From: Candidatus Cloacimonadota bacterium
GTDB taxonomy: Bacteria; Muiribacteriota; UBA6191; JACPRK01
Reading direction: 5' to 3'
NCBI GenBank assembly: GCA_021772705.1
Contig: JAJFLN010000467.1
Span: 1 to 16,304, forward strand
Length of the DNA stretch: 16,304 bases
A program made the position numbers and the translations under genes. The notes beneath the pieces were generated by a model that was given only the letters and a program-made list of their open reading frames with translations, was not told where the DNA came from and made no database searches. Positions 6,377 to 12,897 of the stretch are shown here, piece after piece. Position 1 is the stretch's first letter. Every line of letters begins with the position of its first letter.

Positions 6377-7249
6377 ATGACCGAGGCGGCCCGTCCTGTA
6401 CTGGAGCTGAAGAACATCAGCCGATCCTACGGGGCCAAGACGGTCCTGGCGGAGGCGGAGTTCTCGGTCCACAGGGAGGAGTTCGTCTGCCTCGTCGGCC
6501 CATCGGGCTGCGGCAAGAGCACCATGCTGCACATCGTCGGCGGCTTCGCCGATCATCGGGACTACGGAGGAGAAGTCTGGGTCGACGGCAAGGTATCCCG
6601 CCACGCCAGCTGGAAGAAGGCCATCGTATTCCAGGAGAACGTTCTCTATCCCTGGCTGACGGTGCTGGACAACATCGCCTATGGCCTCGTGTTGCGAGAC
6701 CTGGATCTTCCAACTCAGATCTTCCGGAGAGCCCTGTACAAGAAGCAATGGGAGGAGGCCCGGGAGAAAGCCCGGGTCTACCTGAAGAAGATGCATCTTC
6801 GGCCCGGGGACGCCGACAAGATGATCTACGAGATCTCCGGAGGGATGCGGCAGCGGGTCGACATCGCCGCCGCCCTGATACTCTCGCCGGCAATACTGTT
6901 GAGGGACGAGCCCTGCTCCGGCCTGGACCCTCAGACTCGAGAGGTCCTTCAGGTCCTTTTGAAGGCGGTCCACCGGGAGGAGAAGAACTCGGTCCTCTTC
7001 ATCACCCACGACCTGGAGGAAGCGGTTTACCTAGGCACTCGTGTACTGGTGCTGTCGCAGCATCACGACCGGGGACCGGGCGCCCGGATTGTGAAGGACA
7101 TCCGAGTTCCCTTCTCTCGGGACGAGGACCCACGGCCTCTTCCGGAGTTCGGAAAGCTGGTGAGGGAAATCAGAGAAGCGGGATTCTCTCGAGAAGACCG
7201 GGCCTTGCTGGCGGAGGTCCAGCAGGCAGCAGTGGAAAACGAGGACTAG
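6377..7249 (+). CDS. ABC transporter ATP-binding protein, NitT/TauT type
   Basis: This 290-residue ATPase energises the permease encoded upstream. Visible motifs are Walker A GPSGCGKST (41-49), Q-loop Gln86 in VFQENVLYPW, signature ISGGMRQR (153-160), Walker B ILLRDEP (173-179), D-loop SGLD and switch His211 in ITHDLEEA. The Walker B residue just before the Asp-Glu pair is Arg, where a hydrophobic residue is usual. The insertion around residues 108-140 and the closing YLGTRVLVL...IVKDIRVPF resemble ATPases from the transporter found beside urea carboxylase genes. GAGGGAG at 6364-6370 lies 6 bases before ATG 6377; ATG 6371 and GTG 6362 are possible but worse starts. This is the last gene before a palindrome-rich gap, which may close the operon. 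Confidence 0.92.
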   Translation: MTEAARPVLELKNISRSYGAKTVLAEAEFSVHREEFVCLVGPSGCGKSTMLHIVGGFADHRDYGGEVWVDGKVSRHASWKKAIVFQENVLYPWLTVLDNIAYGLVLRDLDLPTQIFRRALYKKQWEEAREKARVYLKKMHLRPGDADKMIYEISGGMRQRVDIAAALILSPAILLRDEPCSGLDPQTREVLQVLLKAVHREEKNSVLFITHDLEEAVYLGTRVLVLSQHHDRGPGARIVKDIRVPFSRDEDPRPLPEFGKLVREIREAGFSREDRALLAEVQQAAVENED

Positions 7250-7272
7250 ATGCAATACCCATGAATTATCTG

Positions 7273-7293
7273 CCAGGGGCCATTGGCCCCTGG
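7273..7293. repeat. Perfect 9-bp palindrome after the ABC operon
   Basis: CCAGGGGCC at 7273-7281 and GGCCCCTGG at 7285-7293 form a perfect stem with an ATT loop, 23 bases after the ATPase stop. It is followed by ACCCCG, not by a T-run. It may act as an mRNA 3-prime stabiliser or a factor-assisted terminator, or be one unit of a dispersed palindromic repeat. Confidence 0.6.
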
Positions 7294-7377
7294 ACCCCGA
7301 TGAACAGGTCGAGCTTTCGTATGTCATTCAAGTGTTCATCAGCACTCTCAGTCCCACCAGTCCAATTGGGGGTTTGG

Positions 7378-7418
7378 GGGAGCTGGCTCCCTCAGCGAGG
7401 TGTGGGGCAGAGCCCCAC
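7378..7418. repeat. Two adjacent GC-rich palindromes in the 7250-7458 gap
   Basis: GGGAG/CTCCC (7378-7382 and 7387-7391, loop CTGG) is followed ten bases later by GTGGGGC/GCCCCAC (7402-7408 and 7412-7418, loop AGA). With the palindrome at 7273-7293 this makes three hairpins in a 209-base gap that has no plausible gene. The pattern resembles REP-like intergenic palindrome clusters. A less GC-rich stretch (7420-7440) follows, just before the next gene. Confidence 0.55.
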
Positions 7419-7458
7419 TACAACAAAATCCATTTTATCTCAGAGGTCTTGGGACTAG

Positions 7459-8313
7459 ATGGCCCTGGAGAGGATGCGGATTGACAGGTGGCCGCTCTTT
7501 CTCGAGTGCCTGCAGCAGGAGCTGACTTACCTTCCTCTCACAGCGTCGTTTTTGGGACTCTATCTCTACGCCGACTCACCGGCTGCCTGGGTCGCCGCGC
7601 CGGCCCTGTTCGTGGCCGGCGCCAGCAACTTCATCTACAACTTCTTCATGGGCAAGGCAGTCCGGGAGAAGCTGGAGAAGCGGATCCGTGACCGGCACGA
7701 GAAGCAGCGCGGCGTTCATCTCGATGAGCTTCGGCAGCATCTGTCGGACCGGGACACGACGGCCTTGGACGCCATCCTGACCCTCGAGAAGGCCCTGGCG
7801 AAGAAGATCGACGCCAACCGGGACGCCCTAGAGATGACCGGGACATTCGCCACCACCTATCACTCCCTGACGGCGACCTTGGCTGAGGCCGGACTCGACG
7901 CGCTGCGTCGCAAGTCACTGCTGGAGAGCACCGTCGCCGAGCTTCGAAACATGGGGGCCGGCAAGGAGGCCCGAGCCATCGCTATGAAGCTCGATGTCCT
8001 GGACGAACGAGTGGAGCAGGTCCGGCAGCAGCTCACCGACGCCTTGGCCCAGATAGCCGTGATGGACGGCGGAACGGGGGAGAGGACTCTTCAGTCCCTG
8101 TCCCGCTCCCTGGAGGATCGGCTCTCCTTCGCGGCGGAGATCGCCGAGGACGCGCAGCCCCTGCTGGCCAACCACGAGATGCCCGCGCTGCAACAGGACG
8201 ATGGCGAGGAGACTGCCGCCCGGCCCCAGGTTCCGGGAGACATCCTGGAAGAGGACTCGAAGCAACCGTCTGACACAGGGCGTCAAAGAAAGCGAAAGCG
8301 ACGGCGGAGGTGA
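7459..8313 (+). CDS. Small membrane protein with long coiled-coil region, family not recognised
   Basis: This 284-residue protein was not recognised. Residues about 23-64 contain two short hydrophobic stretches separated by ADSPAAW, consistent with a two-helix membrane hairpin. The rest (about 65-235) is charged and mostly helical by appearance, with heptad-like Leu/Ala spacing that suggests coiled coils. The C-terminal end is low-complexity and finishes in the strongly basic RQRKRKRRRR. ATG 7459 has only a weak ribosome binding site (AGAGG near 7442). It is followed by the 564-residue gene after 3 bases, whose ribosome binding site lies in the codons of the basic tail. The two therefore very likely form one transcriptional unit. 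A cytoplasmic coiled coil held at the membrane next to a transporter and PspA neighbourhood suggests an envelope role, which is inference. Confidence 0.7.
   Translation: MALERMRIDRWPLFLECLQQELTYLPLTASFLGLYLYADSPAAWVAAPALFVAGASNFIYNFFMGKAVREKLEKRIRDRHEKQRGVHLDELRQHLSDRDTTALDAILTLEKALAKKIDANRDALEMTGTFATTYHSLTATLAEAGLDALRRKSLLESTVAELRNMGAGKEARAIAMKLDVLDERVEQVRQQLTDALAQIAVMDGGTGERTLQSLSRSLEDRLSFAAEIAEDAQPLLANHEMPALQQDDGEETAARPQVPGDILEEDSKQPSDTGRQRKRKRRRR
8306..8311 (+). promoter_or_regulatory. Strong ribosome binding site overlapping the end of the coiled-coil gene
   Basis: GGAGGT sits across the last codons and stop of the preceding gene and five bases before ATG 8317. It supports coupled translation of the two genes. 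Confidence 0.6.
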
Positions 8314-8316
8314 GTC

Positions 8317-10011
8317 ATGTTTCGTAACGCCTTGGACGGTCTGCCCCGAGTCTCACGAGATCGACTCGAACTGCTGGAGGAGATCGTCTACTCATGCGAT
8401 CGGCTGCAGGACAGCACCACGCCGGACCGGGCTGCACTGGCCGCGAAGCTGTCAGAGCTGCTGGATCGATTCCAGCGGGGCCGCCCGCCGAAGGGAGACA
8501 GTCGGGGCGGCCCACTCCCGTCGGACAACACGCTCTCGTCGTTCTACACGGCCTTGATGTCGCTGCCCAACTTCTCCGAGATGCCCGGAGCCCGCCACTT
8601 CGACACCGCCGGGTCACGGGTTATGGGCCGCTACCGGACGGACTACTCCGGCGCCTTACTCTTCGGGGATCAGATCGCCGCCGCCCTCGGACTGGATCCG
8701 GATAGGATTTCGTCCCTCGACGACTACCTGACCGAGAGCCGGGAGAAGCTGCTCTCGGTCCAGCAAGTGATGGATGCACTGCGTCAAGAAGCCGGCCTCC
8801 GGCTCGACGCGCCTCGGGCCGGCGGTACGGATCAGGCCGTGCTGGACCTCTTCAGAAAGGTCTACCCCGCCTGTGATCTGCGGCCGGAGGAGGTTCGGCT
8901 CTACTGGACCCGCTGCACGGCCCACTTCGCCGTGTTCGTGGAGGACACCCGAGGACGGGACTTCTCGGATTTCTGGGACTCCGTCAGCGGCTTTCGATTC
9001 CCCTACTTCGATCACTTTCCCATGTTCGGGTTCCTCGACACCGACGGTTCGGATCACGACTGGCTCGTGGCCATCTCCGAGCGATCGGGGGAGCCGATCG
9101 CCCGGACCCGCCGGATTCTGGACAGCAGCCTCATGGCCCTGAAGGGCGAGACCCTGGACAAGTACCTGCTCCACGACATCTGGGGCCACCGCTGGCAGGG
9201 TATCTTCACGCGCTGGAAGGAATTCTACGATCAGCTGAAGCTACAGGACGAGGCGCTGGTAGCCACGGAGTCCTGGTCCTGGGAAGGACAGAGCGTTCCC
9301 TTCGGCGTCCTCCTGAGTCACACCGTCGATGGGGGCGAAGTGCGGTGGAGCTATGACCCGGCAGCGCTGCAGACCTGGCTGCTGCGAGAGGCTGAGGAGC
9401 GGATCACCCTGGCCTTCACCCAGATCCTCTCGGAGCTGACAGCGGACCTGATCGAGGACAAGTACAGGCAGATCAAGGGTCCCGCCGATCCGGACCTGAA
9501 CAACTCATCCTGGCTGCCGGATCTACCCTGCAAGGCCGACTTTTCTCTGACCGACCTGCGCCGGATCTGGGAGAGCATCTTCGCTCCATTCCAGGACGTG
9601 CGACGCAAAGCCCGGGTCATGAGGAAGTCGATCTTCGAGGCCCACCGGAAGGACCTGGCCGACAGGGTCAGCCGGGAGAGCCTCTGGAAGTCCCTCGACC
9701 CCTTGGTGGAAGACCTGGTCCGGGACATCGAGTCCTTCCACACGGAGCGGCTCCAGACTCGGATCACCTCCGGCAGCCTCTACGGGCTGGCGGCAGCCAA
9801 CGTCCTGGACCTCCATGGCGTGCTGAACCGGCTCTGCGCCGAAGAGGAACGGACAGACCGCCGCCTCTGCGAGGGCTACCGGGACCTGCTGTGCCTCTTC
9901 ATCGCCCAGTACTTCGAGCGGAACCCGGTGCGAAACTTCTGGGTCCTGGACGAGATGCTGGACACCCACTTCACCGCCCTGGTCGGGAAAGCCCGTTCGA
10001 CAGTCAAGTGA
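8317..10011 (+). CDS. Large soluble protein of unknown family with an HDxxxH motif
   Basis: This 564-residue protein was not recognised. It has no signal peptide and no membrane segment, so it is probably cytoplasmic. The N-terminal 160 residues are charged and helix-like. The central part (about 185-300) is rich in aromatic residues and His, including TAHFAVFVEDTRGRDF, YFDHFPMFGF, DHDWL and LLHDIWGHRW (His286 and His291). These could make a metal site, but no known catalytic signature is complete. The C-terminal half again looks mostly helical, with Trp and Arg-rich helices. The gene follows the membrane/coiled-coil gene by 3 bases and ends 9 bases before the end of the convergent minus-strand gene. 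Codon use matches the neighbours, so there is no sign of recent transfer. Confidence 0.75.
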   Translation: MFRNALDGLPRVSRDRLELLEEIVYSCDRLQDSTTPDRAALAAKLSELLDRFQRGRPPKGDSRGGPLPSDNTLSSFYTALMSLPNFSEMPGARHFDTAGSRVMGRYRTDYSGALLFGDQIAAALGLDPDRISSLDDYLTESREKLLSVQQVMDALRQEAGLRLDAPRAGGTDQAVLDLFRKVYPACDLRPEEVRLYWTRCTAHFAVFVEDTRGRDFSDFWDSVSGFRFPYFDHFPMFGFLDTDGSDHDWLVAISERSGEPIARTRRILDSSLMALKGETLDKYLLHDIWGHRWQGIFTRWKEFYDQLKLQDEALVATESWSWEGQSVPFGVLLSHTVDGGEVRWSYDPAALQTWLLREAEERITLAFTQILSELTADLIEDKYRQIKGPADPDLNNSSWLPDLPCKADFSLTDLRRIWESIFAPFQDVRRKARVMRKSIFEAHRKDLADRVSRESLWKSLDPLVEDLVRDIESFHTERLQTRITSGSLYGLAAANVLDLHGVLNRLCAEEERTDRRLCEGYRDLLCLFIAQYFERNPVRNFWVLDEMLDTHFTALVGKARSTVK

Positions 10012-10020
10012 GTCCGTCGC

Positions 10021-10959
10021 CTACTGAGCCGAGTACTCCCGGATGGTCTCCTTCTTTCCATCGATGAGACCGTGGAGTCGAAGGGTCTCGTCGGCCAGCA
10101 CCGGCAGAGCCCAGAAAGGATTCTGGATCAGACCAAAGAGCCACTTCTTCCGGAGCTTGGCCTTCGGCGCCGCTTCGTTGATCAGGTCCAGGGCAGCGGT
10201 GACACAGGAGTTGCGCGTCGTGTTGTAACGCTCCTTGGTGTGGTCCTGGGTCACGGTCTTCCCGATGGCAACGGCCAGGTCTCTCAGCTGTGTGCCGTCG
10301 AGCTTCAGCCTCCAGCGCTTCACCACACTCTTGGAGACCTTCAGGCTCCGGATGAGGAAGTCGTTCCAGGTCCCGACGACATAGATGATCCGGAACTTCC
10401 GCTGAAACTGGCCTCCGATCATCTCATAGCGCTGGGTCACTCGAAGATAGGCTTCGTAGGAGAGCGTGAATCCCTTGCTCTCCTCACCGTCGAGGTTCAC
10501 GAATCCGCCGGGCTCGAACTCCACCAGGATCGCCGCGTGCCCGGCCACGAACTTCGGTGCGAAGGGCTTCATGCAGAAGTAAGCTGCCTTGATCTTGTCC
10601 AGATCCACCCGAGCCGTGGTCCAGTAGCACCGCCGGGCAAAGGGAGCCTCCGGATTGGCCGGATCCTGGGTCCACCTGACGTCATCGAAGTAATAAATCG
10701 GCGACTTGCCGGGACGCTCCTCGGTGTGCACCAGCCTGGGCTGACGCTGGTCGAACCGGAATGGCTGTTCGCCCATGGGCATGTGCTCGAAGTCCGCCGG
10801 ATCATGCTTTTTGGACCACTCCCGCTGAATGGGGATCTGAGAGCCGGCCCCGGTGGTGTAGTACTCGCTCAGGGTCTCTCCGGCCTCGACCGGCAGGCCC
10901 GTGACGGCAAAGGCAAGGACGACAGGTATGGCGATTGCGGTTCGAATGATCTGCTTCAC
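10021..10959 (-). CDS. Exported protein with a possible Lnb/DUF4105-like thiol fold
   Basis: This 312-residue protein runs on the minus strand. A signal peptide is clear: VKQIIRT, a hydrophobic stretch of about 15 residues, and a cut near VEA. GTG 10959 is chosen because GGAGGT lies 10 bases upstream and the signal peptide begins there. The frame is open to ATG 11049, but the extra 30 residues would bury the signal peptide. The mature protein has AGHAAILVEF (His141) and later YNTTRNSCVTAALDLINE (Cys252). This His-then-Cys layout with an N-rich motif before the Cys resembles the DUF4105/Lnb N-terminal periplasmic domain group, which includes thiol-dependent acyl transfer enzymes. The assignment is tentative. 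It is convergent with the 564-residue gene and divergent from the peptidase gene, so it is a separate transcription unit. Confidence 0.72.
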   Translation of the reverse strand: MKQIIRTAIAIPVVLAFAVTGLPVEAGETLSEYYTTGAGSQIPIQREWSKKHDPADFEHMPMGEQPFRFDQRQPRLVHTEERPGKSPIYYFDDVRWTQDPANPEAPFARRCYWTTARVDLDKIKAAYFCMKPFAPKFVAGHAAILVEFEPGGFVNLDGEESKGFTLSYEAYLRVTQRYEMIGGQFQRKFRIIYVVGTWNDFLIRSLKVSKSVVKRWRLKLDGTQLRDLAVAIGKTVTQDHTKERYNTTRNSCVTAALDLINEAAPKAKLRKKWLFGLIQNPFWALPVLADETLRLHGLIDGKKETIREYSAQ

Positions 10960-10969
10960 GGGCGACTCG

Positions 10970-10975
10970 ACCTCC
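10970..10975 (-). promoter_or_regulatory. Ribosome binding site for the minus-strand exported protein
   Basis: GGAGGT on the minus strand lies 10 bases before GTG 10959. It is the main reason to prefer this start over the upstream ATGs at 10998 and 11049, neither of which has a visible site. Confidence 0.55.
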
Positions 10976-11154
10976 AGGATTCCCGCACCGGCTGGCATCC
11001 AGCACAACTCATTGGCGGGGGGGGGATGGAACGATGGGCATGAATCCATGACGGCGCAGGGCGCCTACAGGGAACCTACATGAACGTCTACGTGGTGAAC
11101 CCCCAGAAAGATTCAAAGAACAGGCGACGAACGGGGCCGCCGGAGGCGAGTTCT

Positions 11155-11262
11155 TCACACGGAGGTCACAGGGGCCTCAGAGGGCACGGAGGATCGGGGG
11201 GATCGGCGATGAGCCTTGCATGAATCGACCTTCTCCGTACCCTCTGTGGCCTCTGTGTTGAT
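11155..11262. repeat. Imperfect inverted repeat of the CACAGAG type
   Basis: The left arm begins at about 11155 with CACACGGAGGTCACAG and continues, after nine extra bases (GGGCCTCAG), with AGGGCACGGAG to 11191. The right arm (about 11231-11260) reads in reverse complement ACACAGAGGCCACAG followed directly by AGGGTACGGAG. Within the aligned parts only three positions differ. The arms enclose about 40 bases that include GATCGG repeats. It has no open frame with a transposase, so it is most like a dispersed intergenic repeat able to form a large hairpin in RNA. Confidence 0.6.
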
Positions 11263-11412
11263 CCTGTCGACTGTCCATCAACCAGAAATTGCCGGAACTG
11301 GAAAGCCTCTCACCCAGGAAGGATGCAACTTTCCATGGTCCTCGTCGTATCTTGAAGAGGACGTTTCGCGACGGTTCGTTTGCCGCTGCATGACTCGTGA
11401 ATCCGGAATCAA

Positions 11413-12897
11413 ATGATGAATCTTCGTTCTCCCCGACTGTACCTGGTGCTCGGCTCCATTCTGCTCTCCACCCTCTCGACGACGGCCCTATCGGGGGGGC
11501 CGAGACCCCTGAAGATCGAGAGTCCCGCGGCGCCGCCCCTCACGGTGATCGATGCTGCACGGATGCAGGAGATCGACTGGGTCGCAATCCAGGAAGAGGC
11601 GGCGGACTTGCTCTCCCGGTACATCCAGGTCCCCTCCGTGAACGGTGACGAACTGGTCGCCGGGGAATTCATGCAGCAGACGGCGGAGGCGCTGGGTTTC
11701 ACGGTCCGGCGCCTGGACGGACCCGACGGCCGGCCCAATGTTCTGATCAGCACGGGCAGCGGCGAGGGTCCTCCCAGAGTCCTGCTCCTGAGCCACCTGG
11801 ATGTGGTGGCCGTCGATCCCGATCGCTGGACCCATCCGCCTTTCTCGGGCAAAAGGATTGACGGCGCGGTCTGGGGACGAGGTTCCATCGACAACAAGGG
11901 TATGACCGTGATGCATCTGGCGGCCCTGTCACTCCTGAAGAAACGGTTTCCCGACTACCCTCACGAGATCATGATGCTCGTGGTCTCCGACGAGGAGATC
12001 GGCGGCACCGGCGCCCGGCACGTGGTCAACAACCACGGCGTGCTCTTCGGCCAGGCTCCTGTTCTGGGCGAGGGCGGAACGGGTCTTCAGGGCGTCGACC
12101 CCGTGCCCGCGGGCATCACGGTGTACCCCATCGCAACGGCCGAGAAGTCGAGCTTCTTCATCGACCTGATCCTGGAGCTGTCCTCTTCGGGTCACGGTTC
12201 GGTCCCCCCGCCGGAGTACGCCAGCCTCGAAATGGTGCGAGCCCTGAACCGGCTTCTCGAGAAGCCCATGCCCATGCGAATCGTGCCAGAGATGAGGGAC
12301 CTGCTGTTCCAACTCGCCCGATACGAGAAATTCCCGAAGAACTACTTCATGCGCCGGGCATCCTGGAAGATCCTGAGGCCCATCCTGGAGAGGAACCTGG
12401 CCGCCAACCCTCTGACCAACGCGATGGTCCGGGACACAATCACCCTGACAGGTGTCGAGACCGAGACCGTGGGGGGCAACAACTCCATCCCCCAGCGCAT
12501 CAAGGCCCGCCTCGACTGCCGCCTCCTGCCTGGCAGCAACCCCGACGAGTTCATCGCCAGGATGAAGAGGAAGCTGAACAACCCCAAGATCCAGGTGGTC
12601 ATCAAGAAACCGGGCACCTTCGCCGGAAGCTCGGAGCCCGACGACTTCTACCGCGCCTTGGAGGCCAGCCTGAAGCAGATCGAGCCCGATGCAGCCGTTT
12701 CCCGCTTCCTGTTCCCCGCTTCCAGCGACGGCAACACCTTCCGGGCCGCCGGCCACAAGATGTTCGGCCTCCTGCCCTGCGAGCTGACCCGACAGGAACT
12801 GGAAGCCGTTCACGGGCCCGACGAACGGCTCCGGGAGGAGTCTCTCGTCTTTGGTGTCCGGGTGGTACTGGAGACCCTGCTCCGGCTCCGGAATTGA
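11413..12897 (+). CDS. Exported M20-family zinc metallopeptidase
   Basis: This 494-residue protein has an N-terminal signal peptide (about residues 1-27). Catalytic features of M20 dizinc peptidases are all visible: SHLDVV with zinc ligand His128 and Asp130, GRGSIDNKGM with bridging Asp160, SDEEIGG with the general base and ligand pair Glu194-Glu195, GEGGTG with Glu220, and the final ligand His467 in AVHGPDERL. The central lid domain from about residue 235 to 400 is present, so the enzyme looks complete. It should hydrolyse peptide or N-acyl amino acid bonds in the periplasm; the exact substrate is unknown. ATG 11413 and 11416 are tandem starts with only a weak ribosome binding site. The stop overlaps the TTG start of the metallo-beta-lactamase gene as TTGA, so the two are probably co-translated. 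Confidence 0.9.
   Translation: MMNLRSPRLYLVLGSILLSTLSTTALSGGPRPLKIESPAAPPLTVIDAARMQEIDWVAIQEEAADLLSRYIQVPSVNGDELVAGEFMQQTAEALGFTVRRLDGPDGRPNVLISTGSGEGPPRVLLLSHLDVVAVDPDRWTHPPFSGKRIDGAVWGRGSIDNKGMTVMHLAALSLLKKRFPDYPHEIMMLVVSDEEIGGTGARHVVNNHGVLFGQAPVLGEGGTGLQGVDPVPAGITVYPIATAEKSSFFIDLILELSSSGHGSVPPPEYASLEMVRALNRLLEKPMPMRIVPEMRDLLFQLARYEKFPKNYFMRRASWKILRPILERNLAANPLTNAMVRDTITLTGVETETVGGNNSIPQRIKARLDCRLLPGSNPDEFIARMKRKLNNPKIQVVIKKPGTFAGSSEPDDFYRALEASLKQIEPDAAVSRFLFPASSDGNTFRAAGHKMFGLLPCELTRQELEAVHGPDERLREESLVFGVRVVLETLLRLRN

Larger units (their letters stand above)
10960..11412. other. Divergent intergenic region with a G9 tract and a long inverted repeat
   Basis: This 453-base gap separates the minus-strand exported protein from the plus-strand peptidase. 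It holds a run of nine G at 11017-11025 and an imperfect inverted repeat at about 11155-11262. It must contain the promoters for both flanking genes, but no convincing -35/-10 pair was found. Short open frames across it look like translations of the repeat and are not supported as genes. Confidence 0.55.

Noticed and set aside
7255..7458. Reading frame continuing across the gap between the ATPase and the coiled-coil gene
   Set aside because: It consists of translated palindromes and has no ribosome binding site or domain; the gap is better explained as non-coding.
10012..10020. Bidirectional terminator between the convergent genes
   Set aside because: Only nine bases separate the stops and no hairpin with a T-run is visible.
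10072..11043. Long plus-strand frame opposite the minus-strand exported protein
   Set aside because: The minus-strand frame has a signal peptide, ribosome binding site and conserved-looking motifs, whereas the plus-strand frame has none.
11155..11262. Insertion sequence or CRISPR array at the inverted repeat
   Set aside because: There is no transposase, no regular repeat-spacer pattern and only two arms in inverted orientation.
11216..11416. 66-codon plus-strand frame in the divergent intergenic region
   Set aside because: Most of its first part is translation of the right arm of the inverted repeat, and it has no credible ribosome binding site.
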